Of a DNA stretch of 34,083 bases, positions 15,073 through 24,404 are shown one piece after another. The position numbers and the translations under genes are program-made. Origin of the DNA: a virus. Under the pieces are notes generated by a model. It was not told the DNA's origin, made no database searches, and saw nothing but the letters and a program-made list of their open reading frames with translations. Where the stretch lies: positions 1 to 34,083 of IMG/VR virus record IMGVR_UViG_3300045970_000063. One strand, written 5' to 3'. Position 1 is the stretch's first letter. Each line of letters begins with the position of its first letter.

Positions 15073-15563
15073 ATAAGAGAGATACCCATAATCCAATAAT
15101 AACAAAAATAGATGATATTGTTATGCAAGAATCAGAAAAACTTTTAACCGCTTTGGAAGATGCTGTAGATTTATATGCCGGATTAATCGAAATACAAAGA
15201 GATAGAACCATTCAGAGCACTGACGCAAGTTTCCCAATTTCCTTGGCGAAGCTCGGTGAGCTGCAGCTCCAAGCCCTAAAACAAAAGAACGATGTCCTAA
15301 AGAACCTGACTTCATACAAGTCAGCAGAAACTTCTGGACAGCGTAAGGGCCCAGGAGAACTCAGTATTTCGGATTTACTCAACTCAGCCGCATTAGGTGC
15401 TGGTGTTGGTGCAAAACTTAATATGTCTGGACAAACAGTACAACCCAGGCTGATAAATGAAGATGGTGAACAGGATCTAATTACTGTTCAAATTGAAAAT
15501 ATGAATACAACAATGCCTTCCCCAGAGTCTGCCGCAGAAACTTTATTAAGAGACTTTAAATAA
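15063..15563 (+). CDS. Probable terminase small subunit
   Basis: 166 residues, assigned mainly by position: its stop overlaps the start of the large terminase (TAATG). In phages of this type the small subunit recognises DNA for packaging and stimulates the large one. Residues about 25-90 look like a long helical pair (SEKLLTALEDAVDLYAGLIE; ELQLQALKQKNDVLKNL), which fits the coiled-coil oligomerising core of T4 gp16. No clear helix-turn-helix is seen. Two starts are possible: 15063, within the end of the endonuclease gene, or 15123 (MQESEKLL). The bases before both are alike (TTATGCAAG), so the first may be a by-product of the endonuclease insertion. Confidence 0.65.
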   Translation: MQVNKRDTHNPIITKIDDIVMQESEKLLTALEDAVDLYAGLIEIQRDRTIQSTDASFPISLAKLGELQLQALKQKNDVLKNLTSYKSAETSGQRKGPGELSISDLLNSAALGAGVGAKLNMSGQTVQPRLINEDGEQDLITVQIENMNTTMPSPESAAETLLRDFK

Positions 15564-17545
15564 TGGCAAAGATTAAATCATTACAGGCTAAGAAGCTTGT
15601 AAATAAACCGAATGACCTGACTCATAAATACTATGAGCCAGAAAGACTTGTAGCCCAGTGGCAGAAGGAAGGGAAATCCTCAGATGAAATCCGTACAGGG
15701 CTTATTGAATATGTTACTGAAGAGCGTAAAAAGTGTTTTGATGATCCCATATATTTTGCTAATAACTATGGTTTTATTATCGGGCATGGTGCTACGGGTA
15801 TTATACCTTTCCAGTCAGCGAAATATCAGGAAGATATTCTCAAAGGTGTCCGCGAAGATAAGTATTCTATCGCTGTAAAATCCCGTCAGTTGGGTGTATC
15901 CACAATCGTAATGTTCTATTGCTTGTGGTATTCTGTATTCTCACAAGGTAAGAAAACCCTAGTTGTAGCCCACAAGCGCGAGTCTGCGGAAGAGTTCATT
16001 TCAAAACTCAAGACTGCATATGAATTTCTACCGGAGTGGTTAAAACCAGCTTGTACACTTTATAGTAAATCTGTGGTAGAGTTTGATACCAAGTCTAGCA
16101 TCAAGGCTATGACTTCTAACCCAAACGCTGCCCGTGCATTCTCCGCCACACTCTTCGTGCTTGACGAAGCCGCGTTCATTGCGGATTGTGATGAGGTAGT
16201 AAAGGCAATTCTACCTACTGTAGCTGCTGCTGATGGTAAGTTAATCGCAATCTCTTCTCCTAATGGTAATTCAGATACCAATTGGTTCTATAAAACATAT
16301 AACTATGCTGCGGCCAAGATGAATACTTGGACAGCTTATAATCTACCTTGGACAGTATCTCCAGTATTCACAAGAGATCCACACTTCCGCGAGAACCAGA
16401 TTCGCATTGATAACGGAAATGTAGACAAGTTTAGCCAGGAATATGAGTGTAACTTCAATGTTAACTTGTCTTCCTTGTTCAGTCAGGATGTTTTAAAGGC
16501 TTTTAAAGTAAACGAAAACGTTCTAAACAAACAGCTTGGTGGAATCACATATGAAGATACCTTATACATATGGAAGTTGGCCGAACTCGGTCATAAATAT
16601 AAGATAGGTGTTGACTGCTCTTCTAATAAACCTTCAGCAAAGGACTATAGCTCCTTCCAGGTAGTAGATGAAGAGACACAAGAACAGATGGCTGAATATA
16701 TTGGTAAGTTACCAACAGAGCTATTTGTTGAAATCTTAATGAAGACAGCTAAGCATTATAATACTGCAGAACTGGTTATTGAAGAAAACTCGTATTCTCA
16801 ACTAGTTATGTACTTGCTGGAACAGAAGAGTTATAAGAACTTATGGTATGCAGACAATAAATCTACTCCAGGTTTCAATACAAACCGTACGAGTCGCGTA
16901 CTGCTTTTAGAAAAACTCATCCTATTCTATAACAATTTATCTGGTATTTCCAAGCTCAAGAGTGCTCGCCTCAAGATCCAGATGGAGAACTTCTCTGCTA
17001 ACCATGCTTACCAGGATGGAACCAAGAAGTTTGAAGCAAATAAGGGAAATGACGATGCTATCTTAGCTCTTGCTCTAGCTGTAGTCACGCTTACTCCAAA
17101 AGAATATGTGCACAGGCCTGAAGTGAGTGGTGAAGCTTCTCTCATGATGTCTGCTGAGGCTATGACGGCCAGTGGTGACTATTCTGATGAGTACTTGACA
17201 CATTTCTCTACTTTAATGGGAATCTCCAAGGCATCTCTTTCATCTAGACTCAAGCTTTTTCATGATATCAAATCTGGAGTTTATGAAGGATCTGGCCTAG
17301 AAGAGATGTCTTTCGTTCACCCTGTGGAGGAATGGGAACGCGCACAAGCTGCAGCAGATTTCCTCGGCATGAAAAACACCCAAATACTCTCTGATTTAGA
17401 ATTTACAAACCAAAAGACTGCAACATTGCCATTTGGTGAACAGTACTGCATTGATGATTTATTTTCACCCGAATTAAATGATATATATGCAGCGCACAGA
17501 AATTTCTTAACTGGCAATAGAAATACAAATAAAACTTTTTGGTAG
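15563..17545 (+). CDS. Terminase large subunit (packaging ATPase and nuclease)
   Basis: The motor that pumps DNA into the prohead through the portal and cuts it at the end. Residues 106-114, KSRQLGVST, are the Walker A of the variant kind found in many phage terminases, where the lysine comes at the start of the motif; T4 gp17 has SRQLGKTT. Walker B is LFVLDEAAF (about 195-203), followed by a motif ending in AISSPNG. The C-terminal RNase H-like nuclease has GVDCSS, ELVIEENS and GNDDAILALA, giving the three acidic metal ligands. Length 660 aa is normal. The start overlaps the small subunit stop by one base. Confidence 0.95.
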   Translation: MAKIKSLQAKKLVNKPNDLTHKYYEPERLVAQWQKEGKSSDEIRTGLIEYVTEERKKCFDDPIYFANNYGFIIGHGATGIIPFQSAKYQEDILKGVREDKYSIAVKSRQLGVSTIVMFYCLWYSVFSQGKKTLVVAHKRESAEEFISKLKTAYEFLPEWLKPACTLYSKSVVEFDTKSSIKAMTSNPNAARAFSATLFVLDEAAFIADCDEVVKAILPTVAAADGKLIAISSPNGNSDTNWFYKTYNYAAAKMNTWTAYNLPWTVSPVFTRDPHFRENQIRIDNGNVDKFSQEYECNFNVNLSSLFSQDVLKAFKVNENVLNKQLGGITYEDTLYIWKLAELGHKYKIGVDCSSNKPSAKDYSSFQVVDEETQEQMAEYIGKLPTELFVEILMKTAKHYNTAELVIEENSYSQLVMYLLEQKSYKNLWYADNKSTPGFNTNRTSRVLLLEKLILFYNNLSGISKLKSARLKIQMENFSANHAYQDGTKKFEANKGNDDAILALALAVVTLTPKEYVHRPEVSGEASLMMSAEAMTASGDYSDEYLTHFSTLMGISKASLSSRLKLFHDIKSGVYEGSGLEEMSFVHPVEEWERAQAAADFLGMKNTQILSDLEFTNQKTATLPFGEQYCIDDLFSPELNDIYAAHRNFLTGNRNTNKTFW

Positions 17546-17549
17546 TGTG

Positions 17550-18464
17550 ATGAGCAATTACAAATCTGGCGTATATCTAATAAAAAATAGTATTAATAGT
17601 AAGATTTATATAGGGTCTTCATGTAATTTAAATAAACGTTATAAAGAACATTTTAGAAAGCTATCGAAAAATAAACACGAAAATGCTATTTTGCAAGCTT
17701 CAGTACATAAATATGATATATCCAATTTTATTTTCATAGTGTTACTGTATTGTAATATAAAAGATTTATTATTTTATGAGCAGAGAGCCATAAATATGTA
17801 TAAACCAGATTATAATATATGCCTTATGGCAGGGAATAACCTAGGATATAAACACTCTCAACAAGCTAAAGATAAAATTAGGATTAAAGTGCTTGGCAGA
17901 AAGCATTCAGATGAGTCAAAGAAGAAAATGAAGTCAGTCCAAAGCCTTCGCCCAAGCCTAGGTATGTTAGGTAAAAATCATTCTGAAGAAACAAAAGAAA
18001 AAATACGCTCTGGTAATCTTGGAAAAACTCACAGCGAAGCTACAAAAGAAAAATTACGACTATCTCACCTAGGTAAAAAGTTACCAGAAGACCGCAAACT
18101 TCGCCATATTGCTGTTTTACATAGTCCAGAAAATAAAATTAAGAGGGCAGAAGCTCGTAAAAATAGATCTGAAGAAGAAAAACAATCTACGAGTTTGAAA
18201 CTATCGGTTGTTTATAAGAACTATTCAGACGATATTAAAGAGGTAAGAACTAAAAAGTTTATTGAGGCTACTCAAAAATATTTTAACTCTAATCCAGTTA
18301 ATACATATATTGTAACCTTTCCAGATAAAACTGAAGTGACTGTAAGTAATTTATCCCGGTTTGCTGTAGAACATGACTTAAGTTATAAAGCCTTACAACA
18401 CGCTATGACAAGAAATACAGAACACCGTGGATTTTTTGTAACCAGAGAGAAAATAAGAGATTAA
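17550..18464 (+). CDS. GIY-YIG homing endonuclease with NUMOD3 repeats
   Basis: A Seg-type mobile endonuclease. The catalytic domain has GVYLIKN and KIYIGSS near the N-terminus, the Arg of NLNKRYKEHF and the Glu of LLFYEQRAI. After residue 105 come four copies of a DNA-binding repeat of NUMOD3 type: GRKHSDESKKKM, GKNHSEETKEKI, GKTHSEATKEKL and GKKLPEDRK. The C-terminus (VSNLSRFAVEHDLSYKAL) looks like a NUMOD-type helix-turn-helix. The ATG at 17550 lies 4 bases after the terminase stop; a GTG directly before it is less likely. It ends one base before the portal start. Codons are more AT-rich than those of its neighbours, in keeping with a separate origin. I found no copied host-gene tail at its ends. 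Confidence 0.92.
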   Translation: MSNYKSGVYLIKNSINSKIYIGSSCNLNKRYKEHFRKLSKNKHENAILQASVHKYDISNFIFIVLLYCNIKDLLFYEQRAINMYKPDYNICLMAGNNLGYKHSQQAKDKIRIKVLGRKHSDESKKKMKSVQSLRPSLGMLGKNHSEETKEKIRSGNLGKTHSEATKEKLRLSHLGKKLPEDRKLRHIAVLHSPENKIKRAEARKNRSEEEKQSTSLKLSVVYKNYSDDIKEVRTKKFIEATQKYFNSNPVNTYIVTFPDKTEVTVSNLSRFAVEHDLSYKALQHAMTRNTEHRGFFVTREKIRD

Positions 18465-18465
18465 G

Positions 18466-20457
18466 ATGGCAGATGATACCAGACAAAATATTTTTACAGC
18501 TGTTGCAAAGCTATTCAGCAAGAGCAAACCCAATGAATTTTCTACGCGACTTGGCGTGGAACAAGCTCTCCAAGCGACTAATAACACGAATGCTACAACC
18601 CCGGCTATTGAGCCTACGGTCATTTCCAAAAAGGGAATGGGCATTGGTGTATATGTTGATAGGACAGATGGTCCAGTATTCCATAGGTATCTAGATAGAG
18701 AAAACCTACGACACGCTCGTTACTCTATTTATGACCGCATGGATACCGATCTTGTAGCCTCAGCTCTTGACGTATATGCTAATGAAGCAACTCAAAAGGG
18801 TAATAACCCTACAGTTATTAATGTATCTAGTTCATCTAAGTACATTCAAGACGAACTAATGGATATGTTAGAGAATACCGGTCTTAACAACTATAAGACT
18901 TGGTCTATTCTAAGAGACATGTGCAAGTATGGTGACCGCTTTGAATCAGTAAAGATTGACGCAAAAGCTGGCGTAGTTGGCCTTCTGCAGCTGGATCCTC
19001 GCGGAGTTTACCGTCTTGATGTAGATGGAGAGCTTCAGGGCTATGTCCAGGATATGGAAGTTGTCCGTCAAAATGCTATGGATGCTAGCTCTCAGTATTC
19101 TACTCAGAGTCCTTTCATCGACTTGACTACTTTAAGCCTACCTTACATGACACGCAAGATGAAGACCTCTACTGAGACTGATAAGGATAACCTTATTCCC
19201 TTCTTGAAGTATGAGATGATGCATTTCAAGCTTCGTGGTCGCGGAATCTTTGAACCATACGGTACCAGCGTATTAGAGTCTGCTGTAGATGTTTGGAAGA
19301 AGCTTGATCTACTTTTAGACAGTATCATTATATATAGGTTAAATCGTGGGCCCGCCCGTCTCGTCTTCTATGTTGATGTGGGAAACAACCAGGGTGCCGA
19401 TATTGAGAACCTTGTTAAGCGCCAGATCAACTCTATTAACAAGCGTGAGTATTATGACCCAAGTGGCCGTCTTAATGAACGCTACCAGTTATTAGATATG
19501 AACGCTAACATCTTTATTCCTGTCTCCAAAACCGCACAGGGTTCTAAAGTAGACATGTTACAGCCTGCCCAGAACTTGGGAGATATTGAAGATCTTAATT
19601 ACCTTAACAACAGACTATTTTCTGCTCTAAAGGTACCAAAGGCTTTCTTAGGTTTCGAAGGTGATGTAAATTCTAAAGGTACCTTATCTCAACAGAACGT
19701 TACTTTCGGTAAGGCCATTCAAAATATCCATGAAGACTACTTAGAGGTTGTTAAGACCCTTTGCATTATTCACTTAGCTATTAAGGGTATTACAGACGAA
19801 GCTGAACTTAAAGCCTTTAATCTTGTAATGACAAGACCTTCTTACATTGAAGAGAAGTCTCGTATTGAGCTTGACGAAGCTGCAATGGCTTTAGCTGGTT
19901 CTTACTTATCTCAAGGTATCAATAAGAATTGGGTACTTAAGAACATCCTTAAGAAGGATGATGCCGATATCGCAGAAATGCTCAAAGTTGACCCAGCAAT
20001 GGCTGCTCAGCAAGCAATGGCTGGTGGAATGGGTGGACTTGGCGCTGGTGGAATGGGTGGTTTAGATCTTGGTGGTGGCATGATGCCTCCTCCATCTCCA
20101 GAACAGGGAGGCCCAGACAATACCCTCAATCCTGGTAATATTCCTCCACCTCCCGTAGATGCTGGCGGTGCTAACAATGCTGGTACTCCTCCTTCACCAA
20201 TTCCATTAACACAAGCTAAATATTATAATGAAACTCCTTTATATGAGGGTGCTTATATAAATACAGTAATGGCTGTTAGATCACCAATACGAGTTATCAA
20301 TGAATATAGAGATTTAATGGCGAATCAGTCTGCTGTTGAAAAGGAAGAAGCTGAATATGCTGAAATTCTTACTGAAGCAGTAAAACAACCAGATGAAATT
20401 TTAGATCCTCTGTATGTAGATGCTATTACCCAGAATTCAGAACGACTTATTGATTAA
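18466..20457 (+). CDS. Portal protein, T4 gp20-like
   Basis: Forms the dodecameric ring at the head vertex through which DNA passes; docks the terminase. 663 residues. Typical portal stretches are DLVASALDVYANEATQKG near residue 90, the acidic and aromatic core LRGRGIFEPYGTSVLESA near 255, and LNNRLFSALKVPKAFLGFEG near 385, which I recognise from gp20-type portals. Near residues 505-580 is an insert of Gly, Met and Pro (GGMGGLGAGGMGGLDLGGG) not found in T4, probably a flexible segment. The start is 2 bases after the endonuclease stop. A perfect TATAAATA at 20256-20263 lies within its coding end and could serve the next gene. Confidence 0.92.
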   Translation: MADDTRQNIFTAVAKLFSKSKPNEFSTRLGVEQALQATNNTNATTPAIEPTVISKKGMGIGVYVDRTDGPVFHRYLDRENLRHARYSIYDRMDTDLVASALDVYANEATQKGNNPTVINVSSSSKYIQDELMDMLENTGLNNYKTWSILRDMCKYGDRFESVKIDAKAGVVGLLQLDPRGVYRLDVDGELQGYVQDMEVVRQNAMDASSQYSTQSPFIDLTTLSLPYMTRKMKTSTETDKDNLIPFLKYEMMHFKLRGRGIFEPYGTSVLESAVDVWKKLDLLLDSIIIYRLNRGPARLVFYVDVGNNQGADIENLVKRQINSINKREYYDPSGRLNERYQLLDMNANIFIPVSKTAQGSKVDMLQPAQNLGDIEDLNYLNNRLFSALKVPKAFLGFEGDVNSKGTLSQQNVTFGKAIQNIHEDYLEVVKTLCIIHLAIKGITDEAELKAFNLVMTRPSYIEEKSRIELDEAAMALAGSYLSQGINKNWVLKNILKKDDADIAEMLKVDPAMAAQQAMAGGMGGLGAGGMGGLDLGGGMMPPPSPEQGGPDNTLNPGNIPPPPVDAGGANNAGTPPSPIPLTQAKYYNETPLYEGAYINTVMAVRSPIRVINEYRDLMANQSAVEKEEAEYAEILTEAVKQPDEILDPLYVDAITQNSERLID

Positions 20458-20487
20458 GAAACGTTAATTAAATTATTGAACAGCTTG

Positions 20488-20495
20488 TATAAATT
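20488..20495 (+). promoter_or_regulatory. Late-promoter-like TATAAATT
   Basis: TATAAATT differs from the T4 late box TATAAATA at the last base and lies 21 bases before the start of the core protein gene, in the 59-base gap after the portal. AGGG precedes that start. A second, perfect TATAAATA lies at 20256-20263. Activity is not shown. Confidence 0.4.
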
Positions 20496-20516
20496 TTAAT
20501 AACCTAGGGCTAAAAA

Positions 20517-21791
20517 ATGAAACTAAAAACTTTTGTTGACATACTTCGCGGCGGTAATCTAGCATTGGGTAGTAAACTATCTAATTTGCTTACAGAGGAT
20601 TGCACGATTTTAGAATACACTAATGATTCTGTACTATTTTCAAAAGGGTCTAAGCTAGTTTTAGCTAAGTTTAAACACCCGTTGACAGAATCTAGGATGA
20701 CTTCACAACACGTCATTGATAATGAAGTGATTGAGTTATCTAAAATCGACCTAAAAGATTCCATGAAGGAAACTCTAAATCAGGTCGTAGCTCATGTTAT
20801 CTCTGAAAATCTTGTAGATGCACAAGAAAGCCTGAATGAATTTTGTCAGGCTTTTTATCAAGTAGCTGTTATTAAAAATCGCTATCCTGATGTATTTATT
20901 GAATCTTTGAAAACACAGAGTAGGGGTGCTTCTATTAGAAAAGAAGCTAAAACCCTTATCCCAACATTCAAAGCAGAGCTTTTCGGAGCTGCTGTAGTTA
21001 CTGAGTCCTCAGAAGACGAAACAGTAACAAAACTATTAGCTATTGTAGAATCAAAACTTGGCTTAGTCTTAGCACTAGGGAAGACAAAGGTTCAGGATAT
21101 TGTAGTTGATGCTTTGCTTGGTAATTCTGTTTTAGCTGAAGCTATTACAAGTAATTTATATAGTATTGCAGAGAGTTTAGATTCTGATTCTCCCGTTGGT
21201 GAACTTAGAGACAAGAAATTTGATCTTGAGTCTGGCAAGTTTGGCGATGAAGATGCTTCCGATGTCGAAGACGAAGATACAGAAATTCCTTCTGTTCCCA
21301 CAGAAAAAGAATCTTTTGGTGATGAAGATAAGGGTGAATATGAACCCTTTAATCCTGCTATGTTCTCCGAAGAGGATATTAAGCAGTTACATAAGACAAC
21401 CCTTAAATCTATTCTATTAGCTATGCAGGAATTCATTCACGACAAGGCTGTAGATACCGAAAATTCTGAAATTGATCCGGAATTAGCTGATCAGGTTGAT
21501 GCTGATTTAGAGGCTTTAGATAGTGGTGAAGAACTTGGTGATGACAGATTGTCTGAGATTGAGGCTCGTTGGAACCCAATGATTTCTTACTTCTTAGATT
21601 CTTCTTACCATACTCCAGCCGAAGAGCTAGAAGAGCTAGATGATGAATCTCTAGATGAACAATTACCACAGGAAGATGAGTCTGTTCCTACAGATAGTAT
21701 CGAACCTGAAGTAGCACCTGATGCTGCATTACAGGCTGGTGCTGGCGCTCCTCCAATGGCCGCTCCTGCTCCTCCTCCCGCAATGGCATAA
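20517..21791 (+). CDS. Acidic prohead core protein (gp67/gp68 position)
   Basis: 424 residues between portal and prohead protease, where T4 has its core genes 67 and 68. The first 60 residues are a compact beta-rich part (CTILEYTNDSVLFSKGSKLV); residues about 225-275 and 310-405 are very acidic (DEDASDVEDEDTE). The last 20 residues are Ala/Pro/Gly-rich. Such an acidic protein, exposed to the protease, suits an internal core component that is cut and expelled or kept in the head. It is far longer than gp67 (about 80 aa) or gp68 (about 140 aa), so it may join several roles. Start has AGGG seven bases upstream. Assignment is by position and composition. Confidence 0.65.
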   Translation: MKLKTFVDILRGGNLALGSKLSNLLTEDCTILEYTNDSVLFSKGSKLVLAKFKHPLTESRMTSQHVIDNEVIELSKIDLKDSMKETLNQVVAHVISENLVDAQESLNEFCQAFYQVAVIKNRYPDVFIESLKTQSRGASIRKEAKTLIPTFKAELFGAAVVTESSEDETVTKLLAIVESKLGLVLALGKTKVQDIVVDALLGNSVLAEAITSNLYSIAESLDSDSPVGELRDKKFDLESGKFGDEDASDVEDEDTEIPSVPTEKESFGDEDKGEYEPFNPAMFSEEDIKQLHKTTLKSILLAMQEFIHDKAVDTENSEIDPELADQVDADLEALDSGEELGDDRLSEIEARWNPMISYFLDSSYHTPAEELEELDDESLDEQLPQEDESVPTDSIEPEVAPDAALQAGAGAPPMAAPAPPPAMA

Positions 21792-21802
21792 AGGATTAAT
21801 AA

Positions 21803-22444
21803 ATGTTTGGTATACAAGATCTTACCTCAAATACGCATGGGTTTGAAGTCCTTGAGGAAGCAGTTTCTCCAGGTTCAACCTGGAAGAGCTTAAAAATTCG
21901 TGGTGTCTTCCAGAGAGCTGATGCTAAGAATCACAATGGTAGAGTATACCCTTATGATGTTCTAGTAAGAGCTTTAAGCGAAGCTAAGGAAAGTCTAGAT
22001 AGCAAAAATATGTTTGGTGAGTTAGATCACCCTGCAGATGGCAATCCTACCGTTTCTTTAAAGAACGTTAGCCATGTAGTAAGTACACTAAACTTCTCTG
22101 GTAAGGATTTACTAGGAGAGGCAATCGTATTTGATGACCCAGGCCCAGCTGGAACTCCTGCTGGACGTTTACTTGGTGCATTGATTAGAAATAACTGCAC
22201 AGTTGGAATCTCTAGCCGTGGGTTAGGTGCTCTATCTAAAGGATATAGTACTGGTGATGTAGTAAATGAATACAAGCTAATTACCTTTGACTGCGTTCAC
22301 GATCCTTCTACCCAACAGGCTTATGTAAAAGCAGTGAACGAGTCTAGAAACTACACCCGTTCCCTACAAGACGCAATCCAGTTTAACCGGGAAGCAGAGC
22401 AGTTTAAGGAAAGCATTCGCGCAATTCTATTAAGAAATAAGTAA
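21803..22444 (+). CDS. Prohead maturation protease, T4 gp21-like (family S80)
   Basis: Cuts scaffold and capsid proteins during head maturation. The serine-protease signatures of the gp21/S80 family are clear: HNGRVYP (44-50), GELDHP (72-77) with catalytic H76, and GISSRG (135-140) with catalytic serine S138 or S137. Length 213 aa equals T4 gp21 (212). AAGGA lies 7 bases before the start. It sits between the core protein and the scaffold, as in T4. Its expected cutting rule is after Glu in Leu/Ile-x-Glu; such sites exist in the scaffold and capsid proteins here. Confidence 0.93.
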   Translation: MFGIQDLTSNTHGFEVLEEAVSPGSTWKSLKIRGVFQRADAKNHNGRVYPYDVLVRALSEAKESLDSKNMFGELDHPADGNPTVSLKNVSHVVSTLNFSGKDLLGEAIVFDDPGPAGTPAGRLLGALIRNNCTVGISSRGLGALSKGYSTGDVVNEYKLITFDCVHDPSTQQAYVKAVNESRNYTRSLQDAIQFNREAEQFKESIRAILLRNK

Positions 22445-22468
22445 TACAATTAACTGTAGGTGATAAAC

Positions 22469-23317
22469 ATGCAAATCAAAGAAATTAATGAACTATTAGA
22501 GACTCCTGAAATTAAGGAAGTTCTGGAATCTGCTATTCAAGAGCAGTTGAAGGAACGTCAGGATGCTCTTGACACGAAGATGGAAGAACTAGAAGAGGCC
22601 AAAAAGGCTGGCGAAAAAGAACTCTTTATTAAGAAGCAGATGCTCCTAAGTAAGGCTAATCTTTATGAAGCTAAGCTCAAGGGTCTTTACGAGAGCAAGT
22701 TTAATGAGATTTCTAAGAAGGTTTCCGCTGACGTATTTAACTTTATTAACGAATCTGTTAGTAAGGTAGTTAAGGCTGTAACAGAAGATGCTACCCTTAC
22801 CAGCAAGTACGAAAAGATGCAGGAAGCTTTCTCTGATGCCGTCAGACTTATGTCTCCTTACTTCAACATCAATGAACTAACTGAAGCTAATCAGGAAACC
22901 ATTGAGAAGTATAAGAAGCAGCTCAATGCCGAGAAGATCAGAAATGCTAAGCTCAGCGAAAAGGTTCTTTCTGACGAACTAGAAGTACTCGTAGTTAAAG
23001 AGTGCGCTGGTTATCCTCTAGAGAAGAAGACAGTTATTGTCCAGGCTCTCAAGGAAGTCAAGCCAAAAACATTAGTAGAAGCTAAAGACGCCATCGAAGC
23101 TATTAAAGCTACCATCAGGGATGCTGCTAAGGCCGCTCCTGCACCAACTCCCGTAACAGAGGGTACTACTCCCGTTGTAACTGAAGCTAAGCCAGTAGTT
23201 AAGGATGTCAAGTCTTCTTTAATTGCTCTAGCGGAGGATACTAAGAAGCGTGAACAGGCTAAGAAGGCAACTGCCTCTGCTGCCGCAGGTTCCATTGAAC
23301 CACTAGATATTTTCTAA
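22469..23317 (+). CDS. Scaffold protein, T4 gp22-like
   Basis: 282 residues, highly charged and helical, with coiled-coil stretches (KMEELEEAKKAGEKELFIKK near residue 35; YKKQLNAEKIRNAKLSEKV near 150). It lies between protease and capsid genes, the place of T4 gene 22. It would form the inner core around which the shell builds, and then be digested. Several Leu/Ile-x-Glu sites suit this: LYEAK, LYESK, INESV, LTEAN, LVEAK. A Pro/Ala/Thr linker (about 228-250) precedes a short C-terminal segment that may bind the shell. The ATG at 22469 has AGGTG six bases upstream and is chosen over GTG at 22460. Confidence 0.85.
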   Translation: MQIKEINELLETPEIKEVLESAIQEQLKERQDALDTKMEELEEAKKAGEKELFIKKQMLLSKANLYEAKLKGLYESKFNEISKKVSADVFNFINESVSKVVKAVTEDATLTSKYEKMQEAFSDAVRLMSPYFNINELTEANQETIEKYKKQLNAEKIRNAKLSEKVLSDELEVLVVKECAGYPLEKKTVIVQALKEVKPKTLVEAKDAIEAIKATIRDAAKAAPAPTPVTEGTTPVVTEAKPVVKDVKSSLIALAEDTKKREQAKKATASAAAGSIEPLDIF

Positions 23318-23337
23318 TTTCTAATTTTACACAAAAT

Positions 23338-23367
23338 AATAGCCTAACAGTAACATGTTAGGCTATT
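23338..23367 (+). terminator. Hairpin after the scaffold gene
   Basis: AATAGCCTAACA (23338-23349) pairs over 12 bases with TGTTAGGCTATT (23356-23367) around GTAACA. On the plus strand AGTTCTTT follows, a modest T-run. The right arm is also the last three codons and stop of the minus-strand endonuclease, so it may end transcripts from both sides. Confidence 0.6.
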
Positions 23368-24404
23368 AGTTCTTTAAGGATAAAATATCTTTTACCTACT
23401 TGAACATACTGTATTTCTTTTTTCTTAATTTTGTTTAAGAGAACTGCCGCAGCTTTTGCTTGATTGATGTCTTGTTTCTTTGAGTAGACTTTAGAAGCTT
23501 CCGTTAAAGCAAAGTAACAATCTTTATTAGATTGATAAAATTCTGACGGCCTTATATCAACAAGTGTTTGTACATCGGCAATTGTTAGTAACCTGTAATG
23601 GTATTCCGCATAATCTAAAACTCTAAACCGCTTGTTTCTCATTTCTAGTATTTCGTTGAAATATTCTTCAAACTCTTTAGCATACTTTTTAATGTTTGCT
23701 ACTAAGGGTCTATGAGCGTTGTTTCTAATGCTTTCCTTGAACTTTATAGTGCTTAGCATTTGTTTTTCATATACTTTTCTATATCGTTCAATATGCTCTT
23801 TCTTTTTCTCATAGTATAGATACCGCTCTAAGTCATAACACTCTTGTGTCTCTACGTATGGTATATGGGTCCAAGCTTTACCATTAGCAATAGCCGGTGG
23901 TAAACTTTCAGATATGCCAAAATATCTAGCTATATCTCCATACTCTACACCACACTTTATACAATACCTTACTAAGTTAATATCTTCTTCCTTTAACATA
24001 GCTCTACCATGCTTAGATCCGCTATTAACTCCTATCATTATCTTAGACATGTGTTCTTTTCGTTCTTTAGTTTGTGACCAAGAGTTCCCACCATCTCGCA
24101 TATTATACAAAGTACCGGCAATAGAAAATCCCCAACTAATAAAATATGATATCCAAAACTCCTCTGCCGCGTTAAGTAAAGTTTTATCATTAGGTATAAA
24201 TTCAAGTATTTCATATTTTAAGTTAGCTTTGTCTTTAAGTGCATTATAGGCGTGTTGAAGATACTTATTGTAGTGTCTATTTTTTGACAATTCTAGTCTA
24301 TGTGTGGCAAATCTTGTTTGCATTCTAACGCTTTGCCCAATATAAGCTTTATGGGTTTCTTCGTTAATTAAAATGTATATTCCAGATTTCATAATTAAAT
24401 TCAT
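23358..24404 (-). CDS. GIY-YIG homing endonuclease, inverted in the head operon
   Basis: 348 residues from 24404, or 344 from a second ATG at 24392 that begins directly with the GIY domain. GIYILINE and KAYIGQSV form the GIY-YIG core; the Arg of MQTRFATHR and Glu of NAAEEFWISYF complete the active site. A middle part (SWSQTKERKEHMSKIMIG...GSKHGRAMLKEEDI) is NUMOD-like, with a helix-turn-helix at EYGDIARYFGISES. The C-terminal 100 residues, including TIADVQTLVDIRPSEFYQS, look like further DNA-binding helices. It is the only gene on the minus strand between the sigma factor and the right edge. Its transcript would come from within the capsid leader, so its expression is separate from the late genes. 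Confidence 0.88.
   Translation of the reverse strand: MNLIMKSGIYILINEETHKAYIGQSVRMQTRFATHRLELSKNRHYNKYLQHAYNALKDKANLKYEILEFIPNDKTLLNAAEEFWISYFISWGFSIAGTLYNMRDGGNSWSQTKERKEHMSKIMIGVNSGSKHGRAMLKEEDINLVRYCIKCGVEYGDIARYFGISESLPPAIANGKAWTHIPYVETQECYDLERYLYYEKKKEHIERYRKVYEKQMLSTIKFKESIRNNAHRPLVANIKKYAKEFEEYFNEILEMRNKRFRVLDYAEYHYRLLTIADVQTLVDIRPSEFYQSNKDCYFALTEASKVYSKKQDINQAKAAAVLLNKIKKKEIQYVQVGKRYFILKELIA

Noticed and set aside
15878-15907. Missing Walker A lysine at the usual place in the large terminase (SRQLGVST)
   Set aside because: Many phage terminases place the lysine at the start of the motif, as here with K106, so the enzyme is probably active.
17546-18465. Copied terminase or portal gene ends around the GIY-YIG gene
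   Set aside because: I compared the terminase 3' end and portal 5' end with the flanks of the endonuclease and saw no similarity like that at the exonuclease.
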